DNA of 64,000 nt from DASQYE01 sp035940775 (GTDB taxonomy: Bacteria; Acidobacteriota; Blastocatellia; Pyrinomonadales; Pyrinomonadaceae), in assembly GCA_035940775.1 (NCBI GenBank), contig DASZEN010000059.1:1-64000 (forward strand). The letters run 5' to 3'. Made by a program: the position numbers and the translations under genes. The notes beneath the pieces are model-generated. The model saw nothing but the letters and a program-made list of their open reading frames with translations, did not search any database and was not told the DNA's origin. Every line of letters begins with the position of its first letter. The first letter of the stretch is position 1. Positions 45,334-55,300 of this stretch are shown here, piece by piece.

Positions 45334-47543
45334 TTGTTGGAATACACCTTCAAGTTGTCGAAAAAGATTTCCGCCAGTGCGCTGGCAAAGATGCCTGGGC
45401 TTCCCTGCCGGTTCGGAATCGGGTCTATGTGCTCGATAGTCCAGGCTGCGGGTTCCGCTTCGCCCACGGGCCACGCCTTGCCGCGCGCCCGAACTTTGCC
45501 ATCGGGGAGATTTTCGACCTGAAGCTTCAGGCGATACCAGGTATCGGCCTTCCAGGCGAAGGCGACCGAGGTTGTCCGGGCGGTCTCGGGCTGCCACGGA
45601 GCGATCTCAAGCTTCTGAGCGTTGCCGAAGAGCACGAGCGCGTATCTTTGCGCGATCACCCCGGCGTCGCCCATCTGCCTGCGCCGCTCGGTCGCCCGCA
45701 CGTCGGCTTCGATGGTGTAGTTGGCCCAGTTAGAAGGCCCCATGAACGAACGGGCGCGCGTCATCAGGGATGAGCCCTCGGTCGTTTTCACCAGCACCTT
45801 CGTGCCGTCCATCTCACGCACGGCGTATTTGCCCGTGGCGTTGGCCCAGTGAGCGGGGATTGCGTTTCCGACCGCCAGGGAATCGAAGTTCTCGTTCCAG
45901 GGCAGGGGCGGCACAACGCGCACGCGCGATGCGCCCGAGACCTGTCCCACGGTGGCTTTGACCTGTCCGGCCTGCGCTACCCCTTCGGCGGCCGCCGTGA
46001 ATTTGCCCTTCGCAACGTCGCCGCGCAGCCCTTCGAGCGACCACACGGCGTTCTGCTCCTCGCGTATGAAACGCCCGCGATCATCGAACAGCCGCACGCG
46101 CAGGGAGACGCTCTCGCCCGGTTTCAGGATCAGTTCCGTCGGAGAGACCTGCACGTGCGCGATGGCCGCATCGGCCGGTGCGCGTTCCGTCGCCGTATTC
46201 GATGCGGCAGAAGAAGCGGCGCCCGGGGCCGTCTTCTTACCGATGCAATAAAGAGCGGTGTCGGATGCCAGATAAACCCGTCCATTAGAGACAGCGACCG
46301 AGCCGATGATCGCTTCCGGCGCGGCCTCCGTGCCGAGCTGATCCTCGTCCAGGATTTCGCAGCCCGTAGCAGACGGTCTGAGGATGAAGAACTTTCCGTT
46401 CTCCGTGCCGACGTAAAGCTTCCCGTCGGCCAGCACGGGAGAGGCTTTCTGAATCGTGCCCAGGTTTTGCAGCCAGAGTTGTTTGCCCGTCGCCGTGTCG
46501 AAGGCCGCAAGATTAGCGCCGTTATCGACCTGATAGAAACGGTCTCCGTCGATCACCGGAGAGGAGAAACCGCCCTGCCATCCCTTCACGCTCCACTTGA
46601 TCTGCTCTTTTCCGATAGTCCCTTTGGCCGTCGCGTCAACGGCGGCGATCATGCCCATCTCGCTCGATTCCAGATTCTCTTCGCTGTGGGTCAGGATGGC
46701 GACGTTGCCCTTCAGGATGACGCCCGTGTTAAGGCCGCGCTTGCTGAACTCATACTTCCAGACAAGCTCGCCCGTCTGCGGTTTCAAGGCGTGAACGTGT
46801 CCGTCGCTTCCCCCCTGTATGAGCAGGCGCGTGCCGTTTATGTCGGCGACGATTGGCGGCGCGTAGGTCGTATCGTAGGGGCGTATATTCGGAGAGCTGA
46901 CCCAGATGGTCTCGCCCGTCTTTTTATCGAAGGCCATGAAGCGGTGCGCCCCGCGTGATTGATCTCCCCAGCCGAAGGTCACACCCGAAACGATCACCAG
47001 CTCTCCCTCTATGATTGGAGAGACGGTGCGCCCGCCGTGCGTCGTCAGGAGGCCGAAGTCTTCGCCGAGCGAGCGCTCCCACAGAACCTTTCCCTCCTTT
47101 GACAGAGCGAGAAGCGTCCCGCCGACTCCGAGCGCATAGACGTTGCCCGAAGACGGATCGCCGACGGGCGAGGCCCAGCCGACGCGGTGCGGCGGCACGT
47201 CCGACATGTAGACGTTGAAGCGATGCTCCCAGATCAGTTTGCCCGTATCGGCGTTCAGACACACGACGCGCTCCTGCAACGTCTCGCCCTTGCCCGCGGG
47301 GTCTTGCAGAAAGACGCGATCACCCATCACGATGGGCGCCGAGCGCCCGCCGTAGGGCGCTTTCCACAGCAGATTTTCTCCGGCCGGAGACCACTTCGCC
47401 GGAAGATTCTTATCCTGAGAGACGCCGTCGCGCGCGGGCCCGCGCCAGTCGGCCCAGTCGCCCGCCTGCGCCGTCATCGAAGTTGATAAGAGAAGCGCTA
47501 TCAGAACAAGGCCGAGCGTCGATGGCAGAGCCTTCATCATCAT
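45330..47543 (-). CDS. PQQ-type beta-propeller protein 5 with C-terminal Ig-like and jelly-roll-like domains
   Basis: 737 aa from ATG 47543, which gives a normal signal peptide (MKALPSTLGLVLIALLLSTS); ATG 47633 has a fair ribosome binding site and would add 30 basic residues. Mature start GDWADWRGPARDGVSQ. The propeller (~30-440) has CLNADTGKLIWEH, ALKPQTGELVWKY and AFDTATGKQLWLQ. After an Ala/Thr linker come an Ig-like domain (~450-540; VSPTELILKPGESVSLRVRL) and a concanavalin/3-keto-disaccharide hydrolase-like domain (~545-737; ENFDSLAVGNAIPAHW, IEADVRAT, WYRLKLQVENL). The last domain hints at a carbohydrate target. First gene of the five-gene operon. Confidence 0.78.
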   Translation of the reverse strand: MMMKALPSTLGLVLIALLLSTSMTAQAGDWADWRGPARDGVSQDKNLPAKWSPAGENLLWKAPYGGRSAPIVMGDRVFLQDPAGKGETLQERVVCLNADTGKLIWEHRFNVYMSDVPPHRVGWASPVGDPSSGNVYALGVGGTLLALSKEGKVLWERSLGEDFGLLTTHGGRTVSPIIEGELVIVSGVTFGWGDQSRGAHRFMAFDKKTGETIWVSSPNIRPYDTTYAPPIVADINGTRLLIQGGSDGHVHALKPQTGELVWKYEFSKRGLNTGVILKGNVAILTHSEENLESSEMGMIAAVDATAKGTIGKEQIKWSVKGWQGGFSSPVIDGDRFYQVDNGANLAAFDTATGKQLWLQNLGTIQKASPVLADGKLYVGTENGKFFILRPSATGCEILDEDQLGTEAAPEAIIGSVAVSNGRVYLASDTALYCIGKKTAPGAASSAASNTATERAPADAAIAHVQVSPTELILKPGESVSLRVRLFDDRGRFIREEQNAVWSLEGLRGDVAKGKFTAAAEGVAQAGQVKATVGQVSGASRVRVVPPLPWNENFDSLAVGNAIPAHWANATGKYAVREMDGTKVLVKTTEGSSLMTRARSFMGPSNWANYTIEADVRATERRRQMGDAGVIAQRYALVLFGNAQKLEIAPWQPETARTTSVAFAWKADTWYRLKLQVENLPDGKVRARGKAWPVGEAEPAAWTIEHIDPIPNRQGSPGIFASALAEIFFDNLKVYSNK

Positions 47544-47970
47544 CGCTCTTCTGCCGGAAGCCCGGATGAGAGCCGAAGCAGTCGGGATGAAAGCGCGTTT
47601 GCTCCTTTTGCACCGTTCTCTTTGCATCGTCATTCTTTCATCCTTCCGCCTTACTTTTCGAGGCAGGGCACGCTCACACCCTCTATTTTGTGAGGCCATA
47701 TTATGAACTCTCCGAATGCAAAGTGTTGTAAAAAGATAGTAAAAAGAGCCATCTTTTATATATTCGACGCCGCCGGGAGAGGTACAATCCGTCGCTGTTC
47801 GGGGTCAAAGATTTTCACAGAGGCGCGAGAGAAGAAACCACAACGCAACGGCGAGGGCCGGACGGCGGCACGAGCCCGTGTATGTTTCGCAAGCCTTACC
47901 TTAGTCGGACGAGCGCGCACGCCTCAGTTTGGAAAGTGAGTGCGCCTGTAGCTCGGAAAGGGAGTGACAG
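47544..47970. other. Divergent promoter region between two propeller genes
   Basis: About 430 bp. It contains AAGTGTTGTAAAAA (47721-47734), also present before the TonB receptor pair at 55640. An AT-rich stretch surrounds it. No additional gene is visible. Confidence 0.5.
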
Positions 47971-49545
47971 ATGTTTGAGCAGGAAGTAACGACGCCCTGG
48001 TATCGCTCTCCAGTAGCACTCGTGGTCTCAGCCGTATTGTTGCCGCCGCTCGGTCTCGTCCTGCTCTGGCGGCACTCCGGCTTGGACACGCGGAAAAAGG
48101 TGCTCATCTCGCTCGGCATCTGCGCGCTCCTCGCTGGCTATGTCTATCTCTACGCCGTCGCGCGCCGCAATTCCATCGAAGATCACTACGCACAATTGGA
48201 GCACCACCGCGCCGAGCAGCGACAGCAGGCCGCACAGGAAACGGCAGCCGCCACCAACACCGCCAACACCAATACGCAATTAAACGCCAACGCGGCCTCC
48301 GCCCAAAACCCGCAACAACCGGGCGCTTCGACGGCGGCGGGCTCGCCGGACGCGGCCCACGCGGGCGAAGCCGCACGGGCGGCGCGAAATTACTGGACGG
48401 ACTTTCGTGGGCCAGCGCGGGACGGGCGCTATGACGAGGTTGCGATCAGAACGAGTTGGCCCGCGAACGGGTTGCCGCAACTGTGGAAGCAGCCCGTCGG
48501 AGGCGGCTATGCTTCGTTCGTCGTCGCCGAGGGCCGCGCCTACACCATCGAGCAGCGGCGCAATCAGGAAGTGGTCGCCGCTTATGATGTAGAGACGGGG
48601 CGCGAGCTTTGGACGCACGGCTGGAATGCGGAGTTTCGCGAATCTCTTGGCGGCGACGGGCCGCGCGCAACGCCGACGTGGAACGATGGCCGCCTCTATG
48701 CGCTCGGCGCTGCGGGCGAGTTTCGCTGTCTCGATGCGAAGACGGGAAAGCTCGTCTGGAATCGCAATATCCTGAGCGAGAACGGCGCGCAGAATATAGA
48801 ATGGGGGATGGCCGCATCGCCGCTCATCGTCGACGACAAGGTGATAGTGCTTCCGGGCGGTCTCTCTGGGAAATCTGTCGTCGCCTATAACAGGTTGAGC
48901 GGCGCGCCCCTTTGGAAAGTCCTCAACGATCAGGCATCTTACACGTCGCCGATGCTGGTCACGCTCGCGGGCCGCCGACAGGTTCTCGTAGTGACGGCCA
49001 GCCGCATCGTCGGCCTCGCACCGGAAGACGGCGCGCTGCTGTGGGAGACGCCCTGGCAAAACAGCGCCAGCATCAACGTCTCGCAACCCATCGCGGTCGA
49101 TCAGAACCGCTTCTTCATCTCCGGCGGCTACGGCAAGGGCGCGGCGCTCGTGGAAGTGACGGGCGCGGGCCGGAGCTTTAGCGCGCGCAAGGTCTGGGAG
49201 AACAATTCGATGAAGAACAAGTTCAACAGCTCTGTTCTTCATAACGGCTACGTGTACGGGCTGGACGAGGGCATTCTATCGTGCGTCGAGGTGACGAGCG
49301 GCGAGCGTAAATGGAAGGGCGGTCGCTACGGCTACGGGCAGGTGCTGCTGGCGAGCGGTCATCTCGTCATCACGACCGAAAACGGAGAGATAGTTCTGGT
49401 TCGCGCCACGCCTGAGTCTCTTGTCGAAGTGGCCCGCTTCAGCGCCCTCGAAGGAAGAACGTGGAACAACCCGGCCATCGCGCAGGGACGACTTCTCGTC
49501 CGCAACGCGACGGAGATGGCCGCCTACAACATCGCGGCACAGTGA
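47971..49545 (+). CDS. PQQ-type beta-propeller protein 6, membrane-anchored
   Basis: 524 aa. Two hydrophobic stretches at ~11-30 (VALVVSAVLLPPLGLVLLWR) and ~41-58 (VLISLGICALLAGYVYLYAV) anchor it; an Ala/Asn/Gln-rich linker (~85-135) leads to the propeller, which starts NYWTDFRGPARDGRYDEV. Blades: AYDVETGRELWTH, CLDAKTGKLVWNR, AYNRLSGAPLWKV. It is most like propeller 1 (36699), so one duplication is likely. GGGAG precedes the ATG. A hairpin (49553-49592) follows. Confidence 0.8.
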   Translation: MFEQEVTTPWYRSPVALVVSAVLLPPLGLVLLWRHSGLDTRKKVLISLGICALLAGYVYLYAVARRNSIEDHYAQLEHHRAEQRQQAAQETAAATNTANTNTQLNANAASAQNPQQPGASTAAGSPDAAHAGEAARAARNYWTDFRGPARDGRYDEVAIRTSWPANGLPQLWKQPVGGGYASFVVAEGRAYTIEQRRNQEVVAAYDVETGRELWTHGWNAEFRESLGGDGPRATPTWNDGRLYALGAAGEFRCLDAKTGKLVWNRNILSENGAQNIEWGMAASPLIVDDKVIVLPGGLSGKSVVAYNRLSGAPLWKVLNDQASYTSPMLVTLAGRRQVLVVTASRIVGLAPEDGALLWETPWQNSASINVSQPIAVDQNRFFISGGYGKGAALVEVTGAGRSFSARKVWENNSMKNKFNSSVLHNGYVYGLDEGILSCVEVTSGERKWKGGRYGYGQVLLASGHLVITTENGEIVLVRATPESLVEVARFSALEGRTWNNPAIAQGRLLVRNATEMAAYNIAAQ

Positions 49546-49552
49546 AAGCTTG

Positions 49553-49592
49553 GAGCGGATGAGTGAAAGCTCGCGGCTTCATTCATCCGCTC
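49553..49592. terminator. Hairpin between convergent propeller 6 and peroxiredoxin genes
   Basis: GAGCGGATGAGTGAA (49553-49567) pairs with TTCATTCATCCGCTC (49578-49592) with one G-U pair around a 10-nt loop. Suitable for bidirectional termination. Confidence 0.6.
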
Positions 49593-49617
49593 TAAACTTT
49601 ACCAAGCCGTCCCGGCT

Positions 49618-50241
49618 TTACTCAGCTTTCCTGGTGAGCGTGCTGCATGCCTGGTATGCGCCGGTCGGGTCAATCGCCGTTGCGCCCTGTTCTATGTGCT
49701 GGATGATCCCGTCCTTATTGATGACAAAGGTGGCGCGCGTGCCGAAACCGCGCTCTTCATCAAAGATGCCGTAGACTTTGACGACCTGGCGCTTGAAATC
49801 GCTCAGGAGCGGAAATGTTACGCCGATGTCTTCCTTAAAGCGTTTGTTGGCCGCGTAGCTATCGACGCTGATTCCCAAGACCTGCGTTTCGCTCGCTTCA
49901 AAATTGGCGATATCAGCCTGATACGCCTTCAATTCCTTCGTTCAACCGCCCGTGAAGGCGAGCACGTAGAAGGCCAGCACGACGTTCTTCCTGCCGCGAA
50001 AGTCGCTGAGCTTGACAGGGTTTCCGTCCGTATCGTTGAGCGTAAAATCCGGCGCGGGCTGGCCCACCTGCAAGCTGGTTTTCGGAGGCGCGGGCGGCCC
50101 GCCGCTGTTGTTGTTCTGCTGCGCGGTGGCGGTCGTATTCGCCGCGCTCGAATTGGCGGCCGTCTCGGTCGCCCTCTGGCAAGCCTGGGTGAAGAGCGAT
50201 AAGACGACGAGCAGCGCGACCAGTTCGGGTATTCTTTTCAA
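49618..50241 (-). CDS. Selenocysteine-containing peroxiredoxin (AhpC/TSA family), UGA-interrupted
   Basis: Read through one TGA (49942-49944), the frame gives 207 aa. The start is TTG at 50241 with AAAAGGAG 9 nt upstream. The N-terminus is hydrophobic with a Cys (LSLFTQACQRA), probably an export or lipoprotein signal, then a linker and the thioredoxin-fold start VGQPAPDFTLNDTDGNPVKL. NVVLAFYVLAFTGG-U-TKELKAY puts Sec100 in the T-x-x-C position of the peroxidatic Cys. The frame stays conserved after the UGA (VLGISVDSYAANKRF, FPLLSDFKRQVVKVYGIF, RATFVINKDGIIQHIEQG), so this is one gene, not two. A hairpin at 49902-49934 fits a bacterial SECIS. It should reduce peroxides in the envelope. The SelA/B/C machinery is not in the window. 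Confidence 0.88.
49902..49934 (-). promoter_or_regulatory. Candidate bacterial SECIS hairpin
   Basis: Read on the minus strand, stems AATT/AATT, GGCG/CGCC and ATCA/TGAT stack around an apical GGC loop. The loop begins with G, 23 nt after the UGA. This agrees with the general bacterial SECIS pattern: a stem-loop within the coding sequence just after the UGA, a small apical loop with G near its start, about 16-37 nt from the UGA. Confidence 0.75.
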
Positions 50242-50355
50242 GGCGGATGACTCCTTTTTACGAGAGCGGATAGCGGGCGCGACCTATGCTTATATGCGAA
50301 ACCTGTGCGGCGCGTCAAAAGCGGCTTCGCTCTCCCTCATCTTCCCCTCATCTTC

Positions 50356-50991
50356 TCAAGCCTTCTCCAGACAGAGGTCGAAGGTGACGGACGCATAAGT
50401 CGCGTTGTTCCTGTTGACGCTCGTCACGGGTCGAATCAGCTCTCGATGTGAGACCAGATGGTATCTCGCGTAGCTTCTATCCGGATCGCCCTCGAACTTC
50501 GGGTCGTTCTCAAAGTATAGCTGTGTGACGAGGCGCCTGTGGCCCGGCGCGCTAACCACATAATGGACGTGTTCGGGGCGGCCGCCGTAGCCGCCCGGCA
50601 CGACCGTCTCGTACCCGTACTCGCCATTTGCGCTGACGGGAATCTCGCCGCGATAATTAAACCCGCGCATGTCATATTCGCCCCGCGCGTCGGCATGAAA
50701 CACCTCAACCGTCGCGCCTGAGAGCATATGGCCGTCCGTGTCTATGACTCGCCCGGCGACGAGAAGCCGTGTGCCCGTAACAAAGCCTTCGATCAATCTC
50801 TCTTTGCGCGGCGCGCCGCTCCTGTAGAAGGGGCCGAGCGAATCCTCAGGCGTCGGAGAATAGGCCCGCCCGCCGTTTCCGTCTCTCTGTTGCGAGACGG
50901 CGCGAGAGAGAGGCAGCCCCGCCATGACGACGAGGCCGCCGCCGAGGCCGAGGTATATGAAATCTCTTCTTGAGAACGGACGTGCTTTCAT
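50356..50991 (-). CDS. Tat-exported intradiol dioxygenase-like protein
   Basis: 211 aa. The N-terminus has a twin-arginine signal (SRRDFIYLGLGGGLVVMAG). The core is the intradiol ring-cleavage dioxygenase fold: LLVAGRVIDTDGHMLSGATV, then HADARGEYDMRG (Tyr ligand), GGYGGRPEHVHYVV (Tyr, His, His ligands), so the complete non-haem Fe3+ set is present. Family members open catechol-type rings between the two hydroxyls. Export through Tat is usual for the smaller secreted forms, whose substrates are poorly known. It sits upstream of the peroxiredoxin gene on the same strand, 114 nt apart. Confidence 0.82.
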   Translation of the reverse strand: MKARPFSRRDFIYLGLGGGLVVMAGLPLSRAVSQQRDGNGGRAYSPTPEDSLGPFYRSGAPRKERLIEGFVTGTRLLVAGRVIDTDGHMLSGATVEVFHADARGEYDMRGFNYRGEIPVSANGEYGYETVVPGGYGGRPEHVHYVVSAPGHRRLVTQLYFENDPKFEGDPDRSYARYHLVSHRELIRPVTSVNRNNATYASVTFDLCLEKA

Positions 50992-51082
50992 AACCAGCCA
51001 CTCCCTTCATACCGCACCGGATTTTAGTTTCACCGCTCGCGCAGCACAAGTGATTGATTCCGTATAACGCGCGTCCGCCTGT

Positions 51083-52333
51083 TCAGACGGCGAACGAAAC
51101 GAGCGTCGTCTCGTCCTTAACGAGGATGCGATTGCCTATGACGAGGGGATGGGCCCACGTCTGGCTGCTGGCGACCGTGTACTCGGCGACAGGCTTGTAC
51201 TCCGTGGCGTTCGACGGGAGGACGATCAGCTTCGCCTCGTTCGTCAACAGCAAGAGATACTTCCCGGCGTTGAGGAGCGCGCCGCTCTCGCCCATCCTTC
51301 CCCCGCTCTGCCAGAGAGTCCGGCCCGTATCGGCATCAATCGAAAAGAGCTGTCCTTTATTGCGCGCCGACAATCCGAACAGAAGATTTCCCTGAAGCAC
51401 GGGCGTGTTCATGTAAAGCTCGTTCTCGCGATTATTCCAGACCTCCTGCACCATGAGTTCCTGCCCCTGCCTTGTCAATCGAATGGCCTTGATGCCCTGA
51501 TCCTCCCTGGGGAAGATGAGCAGGTCTTTGTAGGCGATGGGCGTGACGGCGTTCTCGTCATAGGAGGACTTGGCCGCTATCTTCCACAACAACCTTCCGT
51601 CGGCGACCGAAATCCCGACTAATTCTTTCTGTGTGAAGGTGACGACCTGACGGACTCCGGCCAGCTCGACAACGATGGGCGAGGCGTAGGCGGGCCCATC
51701 CGCGTCGTAGGCCCACCGTACCGCTCCCGTCCCGGCATCGAATGCGGTCAGCGCGCCCTTGTCGTGACCTCCGACGTGAGCTATCAAAAGCCCTTTATCG
51801 ACGACGGGCGACATGGCCGTGCCGTAGAGCGGCGAGGTTTTCGGGTACTGCCTTGAAAAATCTTTTCGCCACAGGAGCCTTCCATCTCGCGCGTCGTGCG
51901 CTGAGAGAACGCCCGTGATGCCCAGCGTATAAAGCTTTCCGTTGCTGTAGACGGGAGTGGATTTCGGGCCTTTGCCGTGAGCGCGCGCCGCCGGGTGCAT
52001 CTCGTATGAGATCGGCTGGCCCGTTCGCCATATCTCTTTTCCCGTCGCCGCGTCGAGCGACAGTAAGACTTCTTCATCGCCCTGCCGCGCGAAAACGTAA
52101 ATCCTGTCGCGAACGAAAAGCGGCGAGGAGTGGCCCACGCCGACCGTCACCTTCCACTGTTCTTTCAAGCCGCCGGGCCAGGATCGCGGAGCGTTAAAAT
52201 CCGCCGCCGCGCCGTCGCGATTGGGCCCGCGCCATTGCGGCCAATCGCCGAAGGCTCGCGCACCCGTGGGCCCGACCAGCAGCAGGGCCGCCACAAGCGA
52301 TAAGATTTTCAGCCATTCAAGGGAAACCGGCAC
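51083..52333 (-). CDS. PQQ-type beta-propeller protein 7
   Basis: 416 aa with a signal peptide (~1-27), mature start FGDWPQWRGPNRDGAAADFN. Blades: SLDAATGKEIWRT, AHDARDGRLLWRK, AFDAGTGAVRWAY, SIDADTGRTLWQS. The start motif is almost identical to propeller 1. It lies 24 nt after the end of the TonB receptor gene at 52358-55543 on the same strand, so receptor and propeller are probably cotranscribed. A periplasmic partner for the receptor's ligand is inferred. Confidence 0.8.
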   Translation of the reverse strand: MPVSLEWLKILSLVAALLLVGPTGARAFGDWPQWRGPNRDGAAADFNAPRSWPGGLKEQWKVTVGVGHSSPLFVRDRIYVFARQGDEEVLLSLDAATGKEIWRTGQPISYEMHPAARAHGKGPKSTPVYSNGKLYTLGITGVLSAHDARDGRLLWRKDFSRQYPKTSPLYGTAMSPVVDKGLLIAHVGGHDKGALTAFDAGTGAVRWAYDADGPAYASPIVVELAGVRQVVTFTQKELVGISVADGRLLWKIAAKSSYDENAVTPIAYKDLLIFPREDQGIKAIRLTRQGQELMVQEVWNNRENELYMNTPVLQGNLLFGLSARNKGQLFSIDADTGRTLWQSGGRMGESGALLNAGKYLLLLTNEAKLIVLPSNATEYKPVAEYTVASSQTWAHPLVIGNRILVKDETTLVSFAV

Positions 52334-52357
52334 GCCCCTAATCCTCCTCTCGAAAAA

Positions 52358-55300
52358 TCAGAAGAGTAGCTTCAGACCGAATTGAATGTGACGCGGGCTC
52401 TGCGCCGAAAGAATGCGCCCGAAGGTCGGCGAACCCAGAAAATTGTCCGGCAAATTAAAGTTCGGGTGGTTGAAGAGATTGAAAAATTCGGCGCGCAGTT
52501 GAAGCCTGAGACGTTCCGAAAGAGCCGCATTCTTCACCAGCGATACGTTGACGTTCTCGGTTCCAGGCCCCTCCAGGATGTTGCGCCCGGCGTTGCCGAA
52601 TGTCCCGCGCGGCGGAAAAGCGAAGGCCGACGTGTTGAACCATTGCTCGGGCGTGCGATGGTTGAGCGCGGCTTCCGCCACGACGTTCGGCCGATCATTC
52701 CCCAGAAAGCCGAGCGTCGAGCGGCCCGTGCCGCTATTGTCGATCTCAGGAAGAAGCGCGACGGTGAAGGGACGCCCCGTCTGCAAAGTCAGGATGCCGT
52801 TCACCTGCCAGCCGCCGAAAATGCCCGAGAGCAGGCCCCGGTCGGACAGAAACGCGCGGCCCCTTCCGAACGGCAGATCGTAGGAATAGCTGACCGATAA
52901 ACGATGCCGCACATCGAAATTCGAGAGCGCGCGTTCGTGTCGCAAGTCGAAGCTGTTCTGCGGAAAATTAGGATCACCGGCGCTGGTGAAAAAGCTTGAG
53001 GCGTCGTCGATGGATTTCGACCAGGTGTAGGACGCCAGGAGCGAGAGGCCGAAGTCGAGGCGCTGTTGGAATCTCGCCTGAAGGCTGTTGTAGTTCGAGT
53101 TAGCGCGCGATTCCAGAATATTGATGTCGTCGAAGCGCGCCACGGGGCGTATGACGAAGGGCAGCGTCGTCGGTTGTCCCTGGTTAATATCGCGCGCCGC
53201 CAAAAGCTTTGTTCCCTTTGACCCGACATAGGAGACTTCGAGCACGCGGCTCCCGCCCAAGTCCTGTTGCAGGCCGAAGCTCCAATGCTGCATGTAGGCC
53301 GTTCGCAGGTCGCGTTGAATCGCCAGCGCCGAATCCGGAAGCGGGAACGGAAAAGAGCGCGGGAAAGGATCGTTCAGGCTCAGGGAGAAAAGACCCGGCA
53401 GAGAAAAGAAGAGATTGAAATCAAAATAGGGCGCGTTGAAGTAGAGCGCCTCGCCGGGCGCGAGCGCCGACTGGTCGTAATAGACGCCGTAACCGGCCCG
53501 CAAGACCGTACGCCCTTCCCGCCCGAGCGTCCACGCCAATCCGACGCGCGGCGCGAAGTTATTCCGGTCGGGCTCGTAACCGCTGCGCGGCACACCACCG
53601 GTTCCCACGGCGACGAGCGATTGCGTAAGGGGATCGTAAATGTTTGCCCTGTCTTCGGCATCGACCGAAGGCGAGTTGTATTCGTAGCGCAGGCCCGCGT
53701 TCAAAGTCAGACGCGGCGTGATGCGAAAGCTATCGTTGGCGAAGAAGTTGTAGCTGTTCGTGCGCAGGTGCTGGGCGTTGTCCAGACGCGCGCCGCCCGT
53801 GATGAAAGGGCTCCCGAGCAACAGGTCTGCGAGCGCGTTGCCCGTCAGCCCGACGCTCGACGAGAAGGTCAGAAAGCCCCGCGATTGAACGTCACGAAAG
53901 GCGTTCTGTTGGAGGAAGCGGAAATCCAGCCCGAACTTTAAGAGATGGCGGCCGCGCGCGTAGGTCGCCGTGTCTAAAAGCTGGTACGTGTTGGTGACGC
54001 TCGATTGCGGATTGTTGCCCTCGTGCCCGAGCGGAGAGAATCCCGTCACGTTGATTAAGCTCAGGCCGAAATCTCGCGGGTTCGTTGAAAGCTCGGGCAG
54101 GCCGACCCGCGTGTTGACGCTCGTCCCGGCGTTCTCCTGAACGACGGCCAGCGCCACCCTGTTGAAAGCAAAACGCACGTCATTGATGAACGCGGGCGAA
54201 AAGATATGCGTTTCGCCGAGCATGATGTTCTGGCTGCGTCGCGGGATGGTCGCGCCGTAGCCGGGCACTAGAGAAAAGGTCGTGCCCGTAAAGGGCTCGA
54301 ATAAATCACGGTCGCCGAAGCTGTACCTGAACGTCAGGTTAGAGCTTGGGCTGAGCGCGTGATCGAGGCGCACGTCGAAGGTATCGTTGCGGTCGCGCTG
54401 GGCGGGCGAGGAGACGAAGTTTTGAAACGCGACCTGGCGGTTGGGCTGCGGGTAAAGATTTGCAATCGCGAGGCCGATCGCGTTGATGCGCCCTTGCGGG
54501 ATAACGCCCCCGTTAAAGGGCTGGCCCGTCAGCGGGTCTATCGGCGTGGGCAGATTACTCTGCGAGAAATCGCCCGCCCTCTCGGCCAGGCTGGGCACGT
54601 TGGTGATACGCGTAATGCCCTCGCGCGCGCGCGTGCCCTCGTAATCGACGAAGAAGAAGGTGCGGTCTCTGCGTATTGGCCCACCGAGCGAGAAGCCGAA
54701 CTGGTTTCGCTGGTATTGCGGCGCGGGCTGATCGCTCGGCGCGAAATAGTTTCGGGCATCGAGCGCGCCGTTGCGGAAGAACTCGAAGGCGCTGCCGTGC
54801 AGTTGGTTCGAGCCGGACTTGAGCACGACGTTGACCTGCGCGCCCGGATTGCGGCCAAACGTGGCGTCGTAGGTGCTGGTCAGCATCTCAAATTCGCGTA
54901 TGGCATCAACGGAGGGGCGCACGCCGAAGGTATTGAGCTTGGGGTCTACGTTGTAGACGCCGTCGAGCAGGAAATTATTGCTGTCCTCGCGCGCGCCGTT
55001 GACGCTGAAAGCGAAGTCGCCGCGCACGGAACCGGCCGAGCCCGGCGCGGCCGGAACAGCGCCCGGAACGAGCAGGCTCAATTCGTAAAAGTTTCGCCCG
55101 TCGAGCGGTAGGCCCGTGACCTGACGATTCTCGATCACAGTGCCGACCGCCGCCGAATCCTTTTGGATCGAAGGCAGGGCGTCCGTGACGTTGACTATCT
55201 CTACGGGGAGCGGGCCCACTTCGAGCGCGACCTCAACCCTTTGCGTCTGGTTGACCTGTAGCTCGAACTCTCTCGTGTATTTTCCGTAGCCGTTGGATTC

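Noticed and set aside
45334..45597. N-terminal extension of propeller 4
   Set aside because: It lies over the coding end of propeller 5 in another frame and would bury the signal peptide; ATG 45333 gives a 4-nt overlap and a normal signal.
49618..49932. Separate small peroxiredoxin starting at an internal TTG
   Set aside because: It lacks the thioredoxin-fold start and catalytic residue, has no ribosome binding site, and is in the same frame as the upstream half across a single UGA.
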